This document shows positions 43,067 through 51,301 of a stretch of 64,000 nucleotides of DNA, in pieces (the stretch's first letter is position 1; every line of letters begins with the position of its first letter). The DNA is from Oscillospiraceae bacterium. Lineage in GTDB: Bacteria; Bacillota; Clostridia; Oscillospirales; Oscillospiraceae. The DNA lies in NCBI GenBank assembly GCA_020025305.1, contig JAHHSG010000002.1:124001-188000 (forward strand), read 5' to 3'. A model generated the notes under the pieces. It had not been told where the DNA came from and did not search any database. It saw only the letters and a program-made list of their open reading frames with translations. The position numbers were made by a program, and so were the translations under genes.

Positions 43067-43924
43067 ATGAACACTGACGCTACCAATCAAAGCGGCAAAG
43101 CGGACATCCTCATTAAATGGGTGATCTTTACCGCAGCTATCACCGGTTTGGCACTGCTGAGCGCCTTTTATCCGGTGGAGGGCAACGTCCCTTGTATCGT
43201 TATCCCCTGTATTTTGGTGCTGCTCTTTGCCAAACCCGTATTCTTCGAGAGATTGAAGCTGTCTACGCTGCTGACCATGCGCATTCTCATTGTCTTTGCA
43301 GCACTGAACTTCTTCAATCCCCAAGTCTATGTGGACATCATCATGCTCATGCTGATCGTCAATATTTTGGAGGCAACGTTCACGGATCTGCTGCGCCATA
43401 AGCGCTACTGCAATGCCATCACCGGTTTCGTGCTGGCCTTCGCTGTTGTGACCCTGCGAGGCTTGTGGCAGTTCGAGGCTCCGTTTGGCAAGTATTATCT
43501 GGCTGAGGGTGTGGTTCCTGCGGTTACCGTTTGCTTCGTGGCTGCCTATACCCTGTGGAACTGGATTTTTGTCACCAATGAATTCAGCGACTCCGTGGCA
43601 CTCATGCACGTGGGCTTCCTGCTGGCACCCATTCTGGGATCTCTGTGCACGCTGGAAATGGGCGTTTACGGCGGGCTTGGCATGTGGCTGTTGCTGCGGG
43701 CCAATTCTCTGGCCATCGGTGGTTGGATGCAGATCGGGGCTAAGAGTTGGTTTGAACGGGAGTACCACAGTGCCCGTTTTGCCAAATTTGTGCTCTGGAC
43801 CAAGCAGAAACATATCCAGATTGTGCTGATGCTCATCAATTTGGCGCTGCTGGGCTGCGCCATCTATCTCACGTTTTCCAATGGCGGTATTCGCTTTGCG
43901 TTTTCCCCTTTCTTTTTGAATTGA
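43067..43924 (+). CDS. Multi-pass membrane protein, first gene of the redox cluster
   Basis: 285 residues with about eight hydrophobic segments, starting near residue 16. Between segments lie charged stretches such as FTDLLRHKRYCNA and FEREYHSARFAKF. A central part contains AYTLWNWIFVTNEFSD, aromatic and asparagine rich. GAGGAGG precedes the ATG. It lies 60 bases before the flavoprotein gene and leads the operon divergent from tetR. I do not recognise the family. It could be a transporter or a membrane partner for the redox proteins. Confidence 0.75.
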   Translation: MNTDATNQSGKADILIKWVIFTAAITGLALLSAFYPVEGNVPCIVIPCILVLLFAKPVFFERLKLSTLLTMRILIVFAALNFFNPQVYVDIIMLMLIVNILEATFTDLLRHKRYCNAITGFVLAFAVVTLRGLWQFEAPFGKYYLAEGVVPAVTVCFVAAYTLWNWIFVTNEFSDSVALMHVGFLLAPILGSLCTLEMGVYGGLGMWLLLRANSLAIGGWMQIGAKSWFEREYHSARFAKFVLWTKQKHIQIVLMLINLALLGCAIYLTFSNGGIRFAFSPFFLN

Positions 43925-43984
43925 GCAGCTGTTGCAGCTGCTTTATCAACACACGGGCTTTGCCCAGAATAGGAGATATTGCAC

Positions 43985-45517
43985 ATGAATCATTATGATG
44001 TAATCGTCATCGGTGCAGGTAACGGCGGCCTTGCCGCGGCTGCTACACTGGCCGAAAAAGGGAAGAAGACCATTCTCTTTGAAAAGCACAACATTCCCGG
44101 CGGCTGCGGCACCAGCTTTCGGCGTGGGCGCTTTGAGTTTGAGGTGGCGCTGCACCAACTCAGCCACATGGGAACCCCGGAAAAGCCCGGCCCTCTGCGG
44201 GAACAGTTTCGCCGCTATGGTATCGAGAAGGAAATTGAGTGGATCCAGATCGAGGAGCTGTACCGTGTCAACTTCCCGGACGGCACCGGCATCAGCATCC
44301 CTGTGGATCGGGCAAAGTGCATTGCCTTCCTGCAAAAGGAATTCCCAGCGGAGAAGGAGAGCATCCAGCGCTACTTTGATACCCTGTATCGCTTTGTAGA
44401 GGAGGCTGCGGCGTTCTCTGCCAAGAGTGCCCAGAGCACCGGAGAGCCCGGCGATGTGAAGAAGTTCTTCATGAAGAAGGGCTTCCCCAAAATGTATCCT
44501 ACGCTGGCCAATTACGGCCTCAAGAGCAGCCACGAGGTTCTGGAAGAGTTCTTCCCCAACAACAAAAAGCTGCAGCTGGCGCTGAACGTGTACTGGTGCT
44601 TCATGGGCATGACCCCCGAGCGTTTCCCTTGGTCCATTCTGGCCAAGTGCACCTATATTTACATGGAGGATAAGCCCTACTATCTGCGCGGCACTTCCAT
44701 GATGATGAACCAGGCCATTCTGGAGGCCGCCAAGCGCATGGGCTGCGTGGCACAGATGAACTGCGGCATTGATAAGATCCTTGTGGAAAACGGCAAGGCC
44801 GTGGGCGTGCGGGATGAGTTCGGCAATGAGTATCGTGCCAAGAAGATCATTTCCAATATTTCCCCCATTGCCACGTATGGAGCGCTGATGGACCCCAAGG
44901 ATGTGCCTGAGGCTGCCCGTGCGTATCTCAAGCCCTACACCGTGGGTATTTCTGCCCTCACCTGCTTCATTGGTCTGGACTGCCCTCCCGAGGAGATCGG
45001 TTTCAATACGTCCTTCACGCTGAACTACGAGAGTCTGGACGCCATTGCCGACTGCAAGGATGCCTATAAGCTGCTGCCGGAGAATGATCCGCTGATCGCT
45101 ACATGCTACACCGTGGATGACCGTCAGGTTTCTCCGGAAGGCACCTCTATCATTACCGCCGGTACGCTGAAGTACGGCGAGGCGTGGGAGAAGCTGCCCC
45201 CCGAGCAGTACTATGAGATGAAGTATGAGGCAGGCCGCCGCATTGTGGCGCGGCTAGAGAAGATGTATCCCGGCTTCACCTCCCACATTGAGGAGATGGA
45301 AGTGGCTACGCCTTTGACCCACATGCGCTATCTCAACCATCCCCACGGCGCCATCTATGGCTATGAGCAGGATCTGCGCCAGTCCGTGTTCTTCTTCCCC
45401 AGCGAGAGCAAGATGGAAGGCTTGGAATTTGCCAGCGGCTGGGTCAACGCCTGCGGTTTTGGCCCCAACTATACCTACGCAGATACAGTGGCAACCAGAG
45501 TTGCCGAGGAGGTTTAA
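43985..45517 (+). CDS. CrtI/phytoene-desaturase-like FAD oxidoreductase
   Basis: 510 residues. The FAD-binding motif VIVIGAGNGGLAAAATLAEK begins near residue 6 and continues into EKHNIPGGCGTSF, as in the phytoene desaturase/carotenoid isomerase/retinol saturase group. The C-terminal FAD contact LEFASGWVNACGFGPNYTYA lies near 478-497. Such enzymes desaturate, saturate or isomerise polyenes or other hydrophobic substrates; in an anaerobe a reductive or isomerising role is likely. No carotenoid synthesis genes are nearby. AGGAG lies nine bases before ATG 43985; the TTG two codons earlier is less likely. Two bases separate it from the reductase gene. Confidence 0.85.
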   Translation: MNHYDVIVIGAGNGGLAAAATLAEKGKKTILFEKHNIPGGCGTSFRRGRFEFEVALHQLSHMGTPEKPGPLREQFRRYGIEKEIEWIQIEELYRVNFPDGTGISIPVDRAKCIAFLQKEFPAEKESIQRYFDTLYRFVEEAAAFSAKSAQSTGEPGDVKKFFMKKGFPKMYPTLANYGLKSSHEVLEEFFPNNKKLQLALNVYWCFMGMTPERFPWSILAKCTYIYMEDKPYYLRGTSMMMNQAILEAAKRMGCVAQMNCGIDKILVENGKAVGVRDEFGNEYRAKKIISNISPIATYGALMDPKDVPEAARAYLKPYTVGISALTCFIGLDCPPEEIGFNTSFTLNYESLDAIADCKDAYKLLPENDPLIATCYTVDDRQVSPEGTSIITAGTLKYGEAWEKLPPEQYYEMKYEAGRRIVARLEKMYPGFTSHIEEMEVATPLTHMRYLNHPHGAIYGYEQDLRQSVFFFPSESKMEGLEFASGWVNACGFGPNYTYADTVATRVAEEV

Positions 45518-45519
45518 TC

Positions 45520-46689
45520 ATGGGAAAGTCTATTAAAGAAACTCTTTTGGGTACGCTGGTACACGGCGAAGAAATCCTCAACGAAATTAAGGTCCTGCGG
45601 GAGACCTCCCCGGATCAGCTGACCGGCGAGGATCAGGCGGCGGCCGTATTGAAATATCACCACCCCAAGATCCTGCATCTGGTGCTCACCGACATCTATG
45701 AGGAGGGAACCAACGGCAAGGTATTCCGCTTCTCCTCCAAGACCGGCTATCTGCCTCCCTTTGAGGCGGGTCAGTATCTGAACATCTTCACGGAGATTGA
45801 TGGTGTCCGTACCAGCAGACCCTATAGTATTTGCTCCTCTCCTCGCCAGCGTGCCTACTACGAGATCACGGTGGCCCGTGCTGTGCAGGGCTTTGTGTCC
45901 GACTATATGTTGGATCGCGCCAAGGTGGGCGATGAGTTCGAGGCTTCCTGCCCCGCCGGCGTATTCCATTATCAGCCGGTGTTCCACAGCCCCAAGATGC
46001 TGATGCTGGCCGGCGGCAGTGGTATTACCCCCTTCCTAAGCATGGTTCGTGAGGTGACACAGGCAGGTCTGGAGCGCGATATGGTGCTGCTCTATGGCTG
46101 CCGGAACAAGGATGCGGCGTTCTTCCATGAGGAGCTGACCCGCATGAGCGAGAACTTTGAGAATTTCCGCTATTATCTGGTGGTTTCCGATGAGGATGCT
46201 GTCTGGGATGGTGCCAGAGGATTCATCACCGCAGAGCTGATCCGTGAGCTGGCTCCGGATTACGCCGAGCGCACGGCCTATATCTGCGGCCCGGAAATCA
46301 TGAACGCTTTCTGCGTGACACAGCTGGAGGAGCTGGGTGTTCCCCACAAGAATATCCGCCGTGAGATGTTTGGCGCTGCCAAAGATATCACCAAGGAGGC
46401 GGGTTGGCCGGAGCAGCTCACCGGAAACGAGGTGTTCAAGGTCACCGTCAATGGCGAGCGTGTCATTGAGGCTCGTGCCAATGAGACGCTGCTGTGTGCG
46501 CTGGAGCGCTCCGGCGTGCGCATGAATGTGTGCTGCCGCTGCGGCGAGTGCAGCCTGTGCCGTGTCCAGCTGGTTTCCGGCAAGGTGTTTCTCTCCAAGG
46601 GGATGATGCTTCGCAAGGCGGATGAAAAGTACGGCTATATTCACTCCTGCAAATCCTATCCCATCAGCGATATTTCCATCCAACTCTGA
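45520..46689 (+). CDS. Flavin reductase with C-terminal plant-type 2Fe-2S ferredoxin domain
   Basis: 389 residues. A short N-terminal helical part is followed by a ferredoxin-NAD(P)H reductase module: the FAD motif RPYSICSSP near 105, the nucleotide motif LAGGSGITPFLSMVREV near 165-181 and a CGPEIMNAF motif near 257. A C-terminal plant-type ferredoxin contains CRCGECSLC with the fourth cysteine in HSCKSYP. The layout suits moving electrons from NAD(P)H through FAD and 2Fe-2S to a partner, most simply the adjacent CrtI-like flavoprotein. It starts three bases after that gene's stop codon. Confidence 0.92.
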   Translation: MGKSIKETLLGTLVHGEEILNEIKVLRETSPDQLTGEDQAAAVLKYHHPKILHLVLTDIYEEGTNGKVFRFSSKTGYLPPFEAGQYLNIFTEIDGVRTSRPYSICSSPRQRAYYEITVARAVQGFVSDYMLDRAKVGDEFEASCPAGVFHYQPVFHSPKMLMLAGGSGITPFLSMVREVTQAGLERDMVLLYGCRNKDAAFFHEELTRMSENFENFRYYLVVSDEDAVWDGARGFITAELIRELAPDYAERTAYICGPEIMNAFCVTQLEELGVPHKNIRREMFGAAKDITKEAGWPEQLTGNEVFKVTVNGERVIEARANETLLCALERSGVRMNVCCRCGECSLCRVQLVSGKVFLSKGMMLRKADEKYGYIHSCKSYPISDISIQL

Positions 46690-46708
46690 TTGAAAGGCGG
46701 GGTGATCC

Positions 46709-47635
46709 ATGTTCTTTTTTACAGGTTATCATCTGACAAATATCATCGGATTCCTTGCTTTGGTTGCCGTACTCGTGCTTCTCAATGAGATCACGCGCCG
46801 GAGCAAGGTGGCCTCTGTGGTTATGTACGTTGCGGTGCCGGTGGTGCTGCTGGTGCTGATTGCCATGGGAGTGGTAGGCAGTCCTTCGTCCAAAACGTGG
46901 TTTGGTACGGTAAAGACCATTTCGGCTCTCATGGGTGTGTGGGGCTTCCTGCTCATTCGCCATACAAAGCTGGGGGAAACCAAGTTTGCCATGTATTTCC
47001 CTGTAGCTATCTTGGGCATCAACATCGCTGAGGCAGTGTATCGGGATATTGAGGTCTTTATGACCTACAAAACCCTGACTACGGATGAGGCGGGGCTGAC
47101 CCTGCTGGGTGGCTACTGGAACATTTTTAACGCTGCCGCCGGTGTGCTGCTGCTGCTCACCATGACCGGTTGGGTCGGCATTCGGGTGGCAAAGACCCGC
47201 TCTCGGGATATGGTCTGGCCGGATCAGCTTTGGTTCTGGATCGTGGCCTACGATCTGTGGAATGCCGCCTATTGCTATAACTGCATTTCCACACGAGCCA
47301 TGTACGCAGGTATCGCACTGCTGGTGTCCTGCACCTTGGCTGAGGCGTTCTTGCAGCGGGGTGTCTGGCTGCAGCATCGTGCCCAGACGCTGGCACTGTT
47401 CGGTATGTTCTCCCTGGCAGTGGATTATCGTACCATGGATGCCTTCTCCATTGATGCGACGTATAACCCTAACGCGTGGGGCGTTCTCAGTGTGGTGGCC
47501 TTGCTCTTCAATCTGGGTGTATTTGCGTATATGCTGTGGACGATGAAGAAGACCGGCAGAAAGCCATATTCCGGCGAGCTGTTCGTAGAGAACGAGGGGT
47601 ATCGAAAGAATTTGCAGGCCAACGGTCTTAACTGA
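46709..47635 (+). CDS. Multi-pass membrane protein, last gene of the redox cluster
   Basis: 308 residues with about eight or nine membrane segments from residue 6 onward. A distinctive central stretch reads FWIVAYDLWNAAYCYNCIS, with aromatics, Asp and Asn inside a predicted membrane helix, as in proteins that bind a cofactor or polar substrate within the bilayer. It resembles the DUF5692 family as I remember it, but I cannot confirm this. AAAGGCGGGG precedes the start, 19 bases after the reductase gene. Same operon, ended by a strong terminator. Confidence 0.75.
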   Translation: MFFFTGYHLTNIIGFLALVAVLVLLNEITRRSKVASVVMYVAVPVVLLVLIAMGVVGSPSSKTWFGTVKTISALMGVWGFLLIRHTKLGETKFAMYFPVAILGINIAEAVYRDIEVFMTYKTLTTDEAGLTLLGGYWNIFNAAAGVLLLLTMTGWVGIRVAKTRSRDMVWPDQLWFWIVAYDLWNAAYCYNCISTRAMYAGIALLVSCTLAEAFLQRGVWLQHRAQTLALFGMFSLAVDYRTMDAFSIDATYNPNAWGVLSVVALLFNLGVFAYMLWTMKKTGRKPYSGELFVENEGYRKNLQANGLN

Positions 47636-47648
47636 AATTTGTAGATAA

Positions 47649-47684
47649 AAAACAACGGCGTGACGAAAGTCACGCCGTTGTTTT
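47649..47684 (+). terminator. Terminator of the redox cluster
   Basis: AACAACGGCGTGAC pairs with GTCACGCCGTTGTT around GAAA, followed by TTGTTGTTTTT, 14 bases after the last stop codon. Confidence 0.93.
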
Positions 47685-47807
47685 GTTGTTTTTATGATTC
47701 ATTCCGCTTTTGTAAATACATGTAAACTTATGCAAAGAAGCTTCTGCTGCCATTTTCCGGTACATAACCAATCTTTTGAAAGCTTTTTTGTCCCGAACGG
47801 CAGAAAT

Positions 47808-48479
47808 TCAGCTTTCCCGAGAACGGTAATCGTCCATCATGGTGGAGAATAGCTGCTTAGTGCTGGGCGGGGTGTAGCTGATGGCGTTGGCACCGGCCTG
47901 CACGGTTTGCAAAATGCCTTCCGGCGTAGGGCCGCCGGTGGCAATAATGGGAACATCGGGATATTTCTCTCGAATGGCCGACACAACCATGGGCGTGCGC
48001 TCGGCGGCAGAGATGTTCAGGATGGACGCTCCGGCGGTCAGCCTCGCATCAATGTTGGTATGCTCGTTGAGCACAGTGACCACAATGGGAATATCAATGG
48101 ACTTGGAAATACGCTCGATATCCTCGTTGCTCATAGGGGCATTGACAACCACGGCCATGGCCCCCTGGGCTTCTGCGTCCGTAGCCAGCAGTGTAGAACG
48201 TATACCATTGGTGGTGCCACCGCCCACACCACAAAAAACAGGGATGGAGGCATTACGGATGATAGCATCGGAAATGGTCTGCTGCGGGGTAAAGGGATAA
48301 ATGGCCAGGACAGCATCGGCGTCGCAATTACGGATGATGGCAATGTCTGTGGTGAACACCAGGGACTTGATGCGGCGCCCGTTAATCACAATACCGCTGG
48401 CGGTACGGATTTCATTGGGCATCTCAAGAATATGGTGGCGCAGTTTGCTATTAACAGTGGGTCTGCTTTTTGCTGACAT
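47808..48479 (-). CDS. TIM-barrel protein of unknown function
   Basis: 223 residues. Repeating beta-alpha elements and a C-terminal phosphate-binding pattern, VPIIATGGPTPEGILQTVQAGANAI in part (IIATGGPTPEGIL), indicate a TIM barrel of the ribulose-phosphate-binding type. FCGVGGGTTNG near residue 85 and TVLNEHTNIDARL near 135 are probable active-site loops. Relatives are annotated only as hydrolases or unknown. AAGGAGGGG lies before ATG 48479; the longer TTG start overlaps this site. Monocistronic, upstream of the tRNA cluster on the same strand sense but beyond its terminator. Confidence 0.7.
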   Translation of the reverse strand: MSAKSRPTVNSKLRHHILEMPNEIRTASGIVINGRRIKSLVFTTDIAIIRNCDADAVLAIYPFTPQQTISDAIIRNASIPVFCGVGGGTTNGIRSTLLATDAEAQGAMAVVVNAPMSNEDIERISKSIDIPIVVTVLNEHTNIDARLTAGASILNISAAERTPMVVSAIREKYPDVPIIATGGPTPEGILQTVQAGANAISYTPPSTKQLFSTMMDDYRSRES

Positions 48480-48655
48480 AATTTTTCGTCCCCTCCTTGG
48501 CAACAATCATACAATTATACCACACATTGATCAGTGGTGCATAAAAATTCGATAAAATCCTGAACATCCATCTTGAGAAGGCAGGTATATCATATAGCGG
48601 TAAAGAGCCCCCTTAATGGGGAAAAATGAGTTAAAAAGACTGGAAAACGGGTATA

Positions 48656-48686
48656 AAAAATCCTCTAAGTGAACTTAGAGGATTTT
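48656..48686 (-). terminator. Terminator of the tRNA cluster
   Basis: On the minus strand AATCCTCTAAGT pairs with ACTTAGAGGATT, followed by TTTTTT, immediately after the encoded CCA of tRNA-Val. Confidence 0.9.
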
Positions 48687-48763
48687 TGGTGGAGACTGCT
48701 GGACTCGAACCAGTGACCTCCTGCGTGTGAAGCAGGCGCTCTAACCAGCTGAGCTAAGCCTCC
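48687..48763 (-). tRNA. tRNA-Val (anticodon CAC)
   Basis: 77 bases including encoded CCA. The acceptor stem GGAGGCT/AGTCTCC has one G-U pair, the D arm contains AGCTCAGCTGG, the anticodon stem CCTGC/GCAGG encloses TTCACAC with anticodon CAC, and the T arm has GGTTCGAGTCC. CAC reads GUG valine codons. Confidence 0.95.
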
Positions 48764-48795
48764 GTATGGACAGCCCAAAGCGGACTGCCATTTCA

Positions 48796-48870
48796 TGGTG
48801 ACCCGTACGGGACTCGAACCCATGTTACAGCCGTGAAAGGGCCGTGTCTTAACCACTTGACCAACGGGCC
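48796..48870 (-). tRNA. tRNA-Glu (anticodon TTC)
   Basis: 75 bases including encoded CCA. Acceptor GGCCCGT/ACGGGTC, a D arm typical of tRNA-Glu (GGTCAAGTGGTTAAGAC), anticodon loop CTTTCAC with TTC, and T arm GGGTTCGAGTCCC. Very close to the Bacillus tRNA-Glu sequence. Confidence 0.96.
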
Positions 48871-48922
48871 GCAAGTGTATCCCTGTAAGGGCCTGATGAG
48901 ATGGGAACCATCTCATCAGGAT

Positions 48923-48999
48923 TGGTAGCGGCGACTGGATTCGAACCGGTGACACTGCGGGTATGAACCGCATGCTCTAGCCAACTGAGCTACGCCGCC
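48923..48999 (-). tRNA. tRNA-Met, elongator type (anticodon CAT)
   Basis: 77 bases including encoded CCA. Acceptor GGCGGCG pairs with CGCCGCT (last pair G-U type), anticodon stem TGCGG/CCGCA encloses TTCATAC. The first acceptor pair is a normal pair and the anticodon stem lacks the three G-C pairs of the initiator, so this is elongator Met; CAT could also be an Ile tRNA modified by TilS, which I consider less likely from the body. Confidence 0.88.
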
Positions 49000-49027
49000 A
49001 TGTGAAACCCTCGACAAGGCAAGATTT

Positions 49028-49057
49028 AATATAACATATACTGCCCTGCATTGTCAA
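49028..49057 (-). promoter_or_regulatory. Promoter of the tRNA cluster
   Basis: On the minus strand perfect TTGACA (49052-49057) is 18 bases from TATATT (49028-49033), about 30 bases before tRNA-Met. Confidence 0.75.
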
Positions 49058-49136
49058 CACCTTTTTGCGCCTTTGTTAAAAATTTTCTCCTTTTTTGAAA
49101 AATGAAGGAGTGCGGCATTTACATAAGTGATGGAGC

Positions 49137-49171
49137 AAAGCTCCCTGTCTGCGTAGGAGACAGGGAGCTTT
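49137..49171 (-). terminator. Terminator of groES-groEL
   Basis: A 14-bp perfect stem (AAAGCTCCCTGTCT and complement) with a seven-base loop lies 20 bases after the groEL stop. The following T tract is short. Confidence 0.78.
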
Positions 49172-49191
49172 CAAATTTAGGGCTATAGGGA

Positions 49192-50817
49192 TTAATACAT
49201 ACCACCCATATCACCGGCGGGAGCCGCAGGTGCGGGGGGTTCGGGCTTATCGGCCACCAGAGACTCGGTGGTCAGCACCATGCCGGACACGGAAGCGGCG
49301 TTCTCCAGAGCGCTGCGGGTCACCTTAGCAGGATCAACGATACCGGAGGAAATCATATCGCAGTAGACCTCGTTATAAGCGTCGAAGCCGTAACCGGTCT
49401 TCTCAGCGGTCTTGACCTTCTCCAGTACCACGCTGCCGTCGATGCCGGCATTAGCGGCAATCTGACGGATCGGCTCCTCCAAAGCCTTAGCCACGATCTG
49501 GACACCGGTCTTCTCGTCACCCTCCACGGTCTCCAGCAGAGCAGTGACGGCGGGGATTGCATTGACAAAGATGGTGCCGCCGCCTGCAACAATGCCCTCT
49601 TCCACAGCGGCCTTCGTTGCGTTCAGAGCATCCTCAATGCGCAGCTTCTTCTCCTTCATCTCGGTCTCGGTAGCAGCGCCGACCTTGATCACGGCCACAC
49701 CGCCGGCCATCTTAGCCAGACGCTCCTGCAGCTTCTCACGGTCGTAGTCGCTGGTAGTGACACCGATCTCAGCACGGATCTGGGCTACACGGGCGTCGAT
49801 GGACTCCTTGTTGCCGGCACCGTCTACAATGATGGTGTTCTCCTTGGTGACCTTTACCTGACGGGCACGGCCCAGCATATCGATGGTAGTATCCTTCAGA
49901 TTCAGACCAATCTCCTCGGAGATCACCTGGCCTCCGGTCAGCACAGCGATATCCTGCAGCATTTCCTTGCGGCGATCACCAAAGCCGGGAGCCTTGACGC
50001 ACACCACGTTCAGAGTGCCGCGCAGACGGTTCACGATCAGGGTGCTCAGGGCCTCGCCCTCTACATCCTCAGCGATGATGAACAGCTTCTTGCCGGCCTG
50101 CACCAGCTGCTCCAGCAGAGGCAGGATGTCGGCGATGACGGAGATCTTCTTATCGGTAATGAGAATGTAGGCATCATCGATGACAGCCTCCATTTTCTCG
50201 GTATCGGTGACCATGTAGGGGGTGATGTAGCCACGGTCAAACATCATGCCTTCCACCACTTCACTGTAGGTCTCGGCGGTCTTGGACTCCTCGATGGTGA
50301 TGACACCGTCGTGGGACACCTTCTCCATGGCCTCGGCAATCAGCTTACCGATGGTCTCGTCACCGGAAGAAACCGTACCGACGCGGGCGATGTCATCGGA
50401 GCCGTTGACCTTCTGGCTCTGGGTGCGGATGGCCTCCACGGCAGCGTCCACGGCCTTGGCCATGCCCTTCTTCATCACAATGGGATTGGCACCGGCGGCC
50501 AGATTCTTCAGACCCTCACGGATCATGGCCTGTGCCAACAGGGTAGCGGTGGTGGTACCATCGCCGGCCACATCGTTGGTCTTGGTGGAAACTTCACGCA
50601 CCAGCTGTGCACCCATATTCTCAAAGGGGTCCTCCAGCTCGATCTCCTTGGCGATGGACACGCCGTCGTTGGTGATCAGGGGAGTGCCGAACTTCTTATC
50701 CAGCACCACATTGCGGCCCTTGGGGCCCAGGGTGATCTTTACGGTATCTGCCAGCTGATTGACGCCGGCTTCCAGAGCTTTGCGGGCCTCATCGCCGCGC
50801 TTAATCATCTTAGACAT
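49192..50817 (-). CDS. groL: Chaperonin GroEL (60 kDa)
   Basis: 541 residues, full length. N-terminal KMIKRGDEARKAL, the ATP-binding GPKGRNVVLDK and AGDGTTTATLLAQ, and a C-terminal Gly/Met tail ending GGMY are all present. GroEL with GroES folds cytoplasmic proteins in an ATP-driven ring cavity. ATG 50817 has AGGAGG at nine bases. It follows groES by 38 bases, and the operon is controlled by a CIRCE element. Confidence 0.98.
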   Translation of the reverse strand: MSKMIKRGDEARKALEAGVNQLADTVKITLGPKGRNVVLDKKFGTPLITNDGVSIAKEIELEDPFENMGAQLVREVSTKTNDVAGDGTTTATLLAQAMIREGLKNLAAGANPIVMKKGMAKAVDAAVEAIRTQSQKVNGSDDIARVGTVSSGDETIGKLIAEAMEKVSHDGVITIEESKTAETYSEVVEGMMFDRGYITPYMVTDTEKMEAVIDDAYILITDKKISVIADILPLLEQLVQAGKKLFIIAEDVEGEALSTLIVNRLRGTLNVVCVKAPGFGDRRKEMLQDIAVLTGGQVISEEIGLNLKDTTIDMLGRARQVKVTKENTIIVDGAGNKESIDARVAQIRAEIGVTTSDYDREKLQERLAKMAGGVAVIKVGAATETEMKEKKLRIEDALNATKAAVEEGIVAGGGTIFVNAIPAVTALLETVEGDEKTGVQIVAKALEEPIRQIAANAGIDGSVVLEKVKTAEKTGYGFDAYNEVYCDMISSGIVDPAKVTRSALENAASVSGMVLTTESLVADKPEPPAPAAPAGDMGGMY

Positions 50818-50855
50818 AATCAATTACCTCCTACTTGAGACGAAAAGTGAATGAA

Positions 50856-51140
50856 TTACTCAACAATGGCCAGGATGTCACTCTGACGCACCACAATGTA
50901 TTCCACATCCTCCAAGGTGACCTTGGTGCCGGCATACTTGTCGGTGATCACCTTATCGCCGGGCTTTACACTCATGGTCACGGACTTGCCGTCCACCATG
51001 CCGCCGGGCCCCACGGAAATAACCTCTGCAACAGAAGGCTTCTCCTTGGCAGAGCCGGTCAGGATAATACCACCCTTGGTGGTTTCCTCCGCCTCGGTCA
51101 TCTTCAGTACGACACGATCAGCCAATGGTGTCAGTTTCAT
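50856..51140 (-). CDS. groS: Co-chaperonin GroES (10 kDa)
   Basis: 94 residues. It begins MKLTPLADRVVLK, with the mobile loop EAEETTKGGIILTG and a roof-type segment VGPGGMVDGK; all family positions are present. GroES caps the GroEL ring. AAGGAGG lies ten bases before ATG 51140; an upstream in-frame extension comes from the leader. First gene of the CIRCE-controlled operon. Confidence 0.98.
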   Translation of the reverse strand: MKLTPLADRVVLKMTEAEETTKGGIILTGSAKEKPSVAEVISVGPGGMVDGKSVTMSVKPGDKVITDKYAGTKVTLEDVEYIVVRQSDILAIVE

Positions 51141-51186
51141 GATAATGATTCCTCCTTGTATGTGTATATTTAGAATAAACAAAATA

Positions 51187-51223
51187 CTGCGTTAGCACTC
51201 ATGACTTAGGAGTGCTAACGCAG
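51187..51223 (-). promoter_or_regulatory. CIRCE operator (HrcA binding site) of groESL
   Basis: The consensus 9-9-9 element TTAGCACTC-N9-GAGTGCTAA lies at 51192-51218 without a mismatch. The symmetry extends five more bases on each side (CTGCG/CGCAG), giving 14-bp perfect arms. It sits just downstream of the groES promoter, where bound HrcA would block transcription until heat stress. hrcA is not in this window. Confidence 0.97.
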
Positions 51224-51226
51224 TTA

Positions 51227-51254
51227 ATAATACCACACAAAATTTCTTTTGCAA
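51227..51254 (-). promoter_or_regulatory. Promoter of groES-groEL
   Basis: On the minus strand TTGCAA (51249-51254) and TATTAT (51227-51232) are 16 bases apart, immediately upstream of CIRCE. Confidence 0.72.
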
Positions 51255-51301
51255 GGGGAAAAGTGAGAAAAATGAAAAAGTTCACAAAAAAGTAAAAATC
51301 C

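Noticed and set aside
48923..48999. CAT tRNA considered as initiator Met or TilS-modified tRNA-Ile
   Set aside because: It lacks the initiator's three G-C pairs in the anticodon stem, and its body resembles elongator Met; the Ile option cannot be fully excluded by eye.
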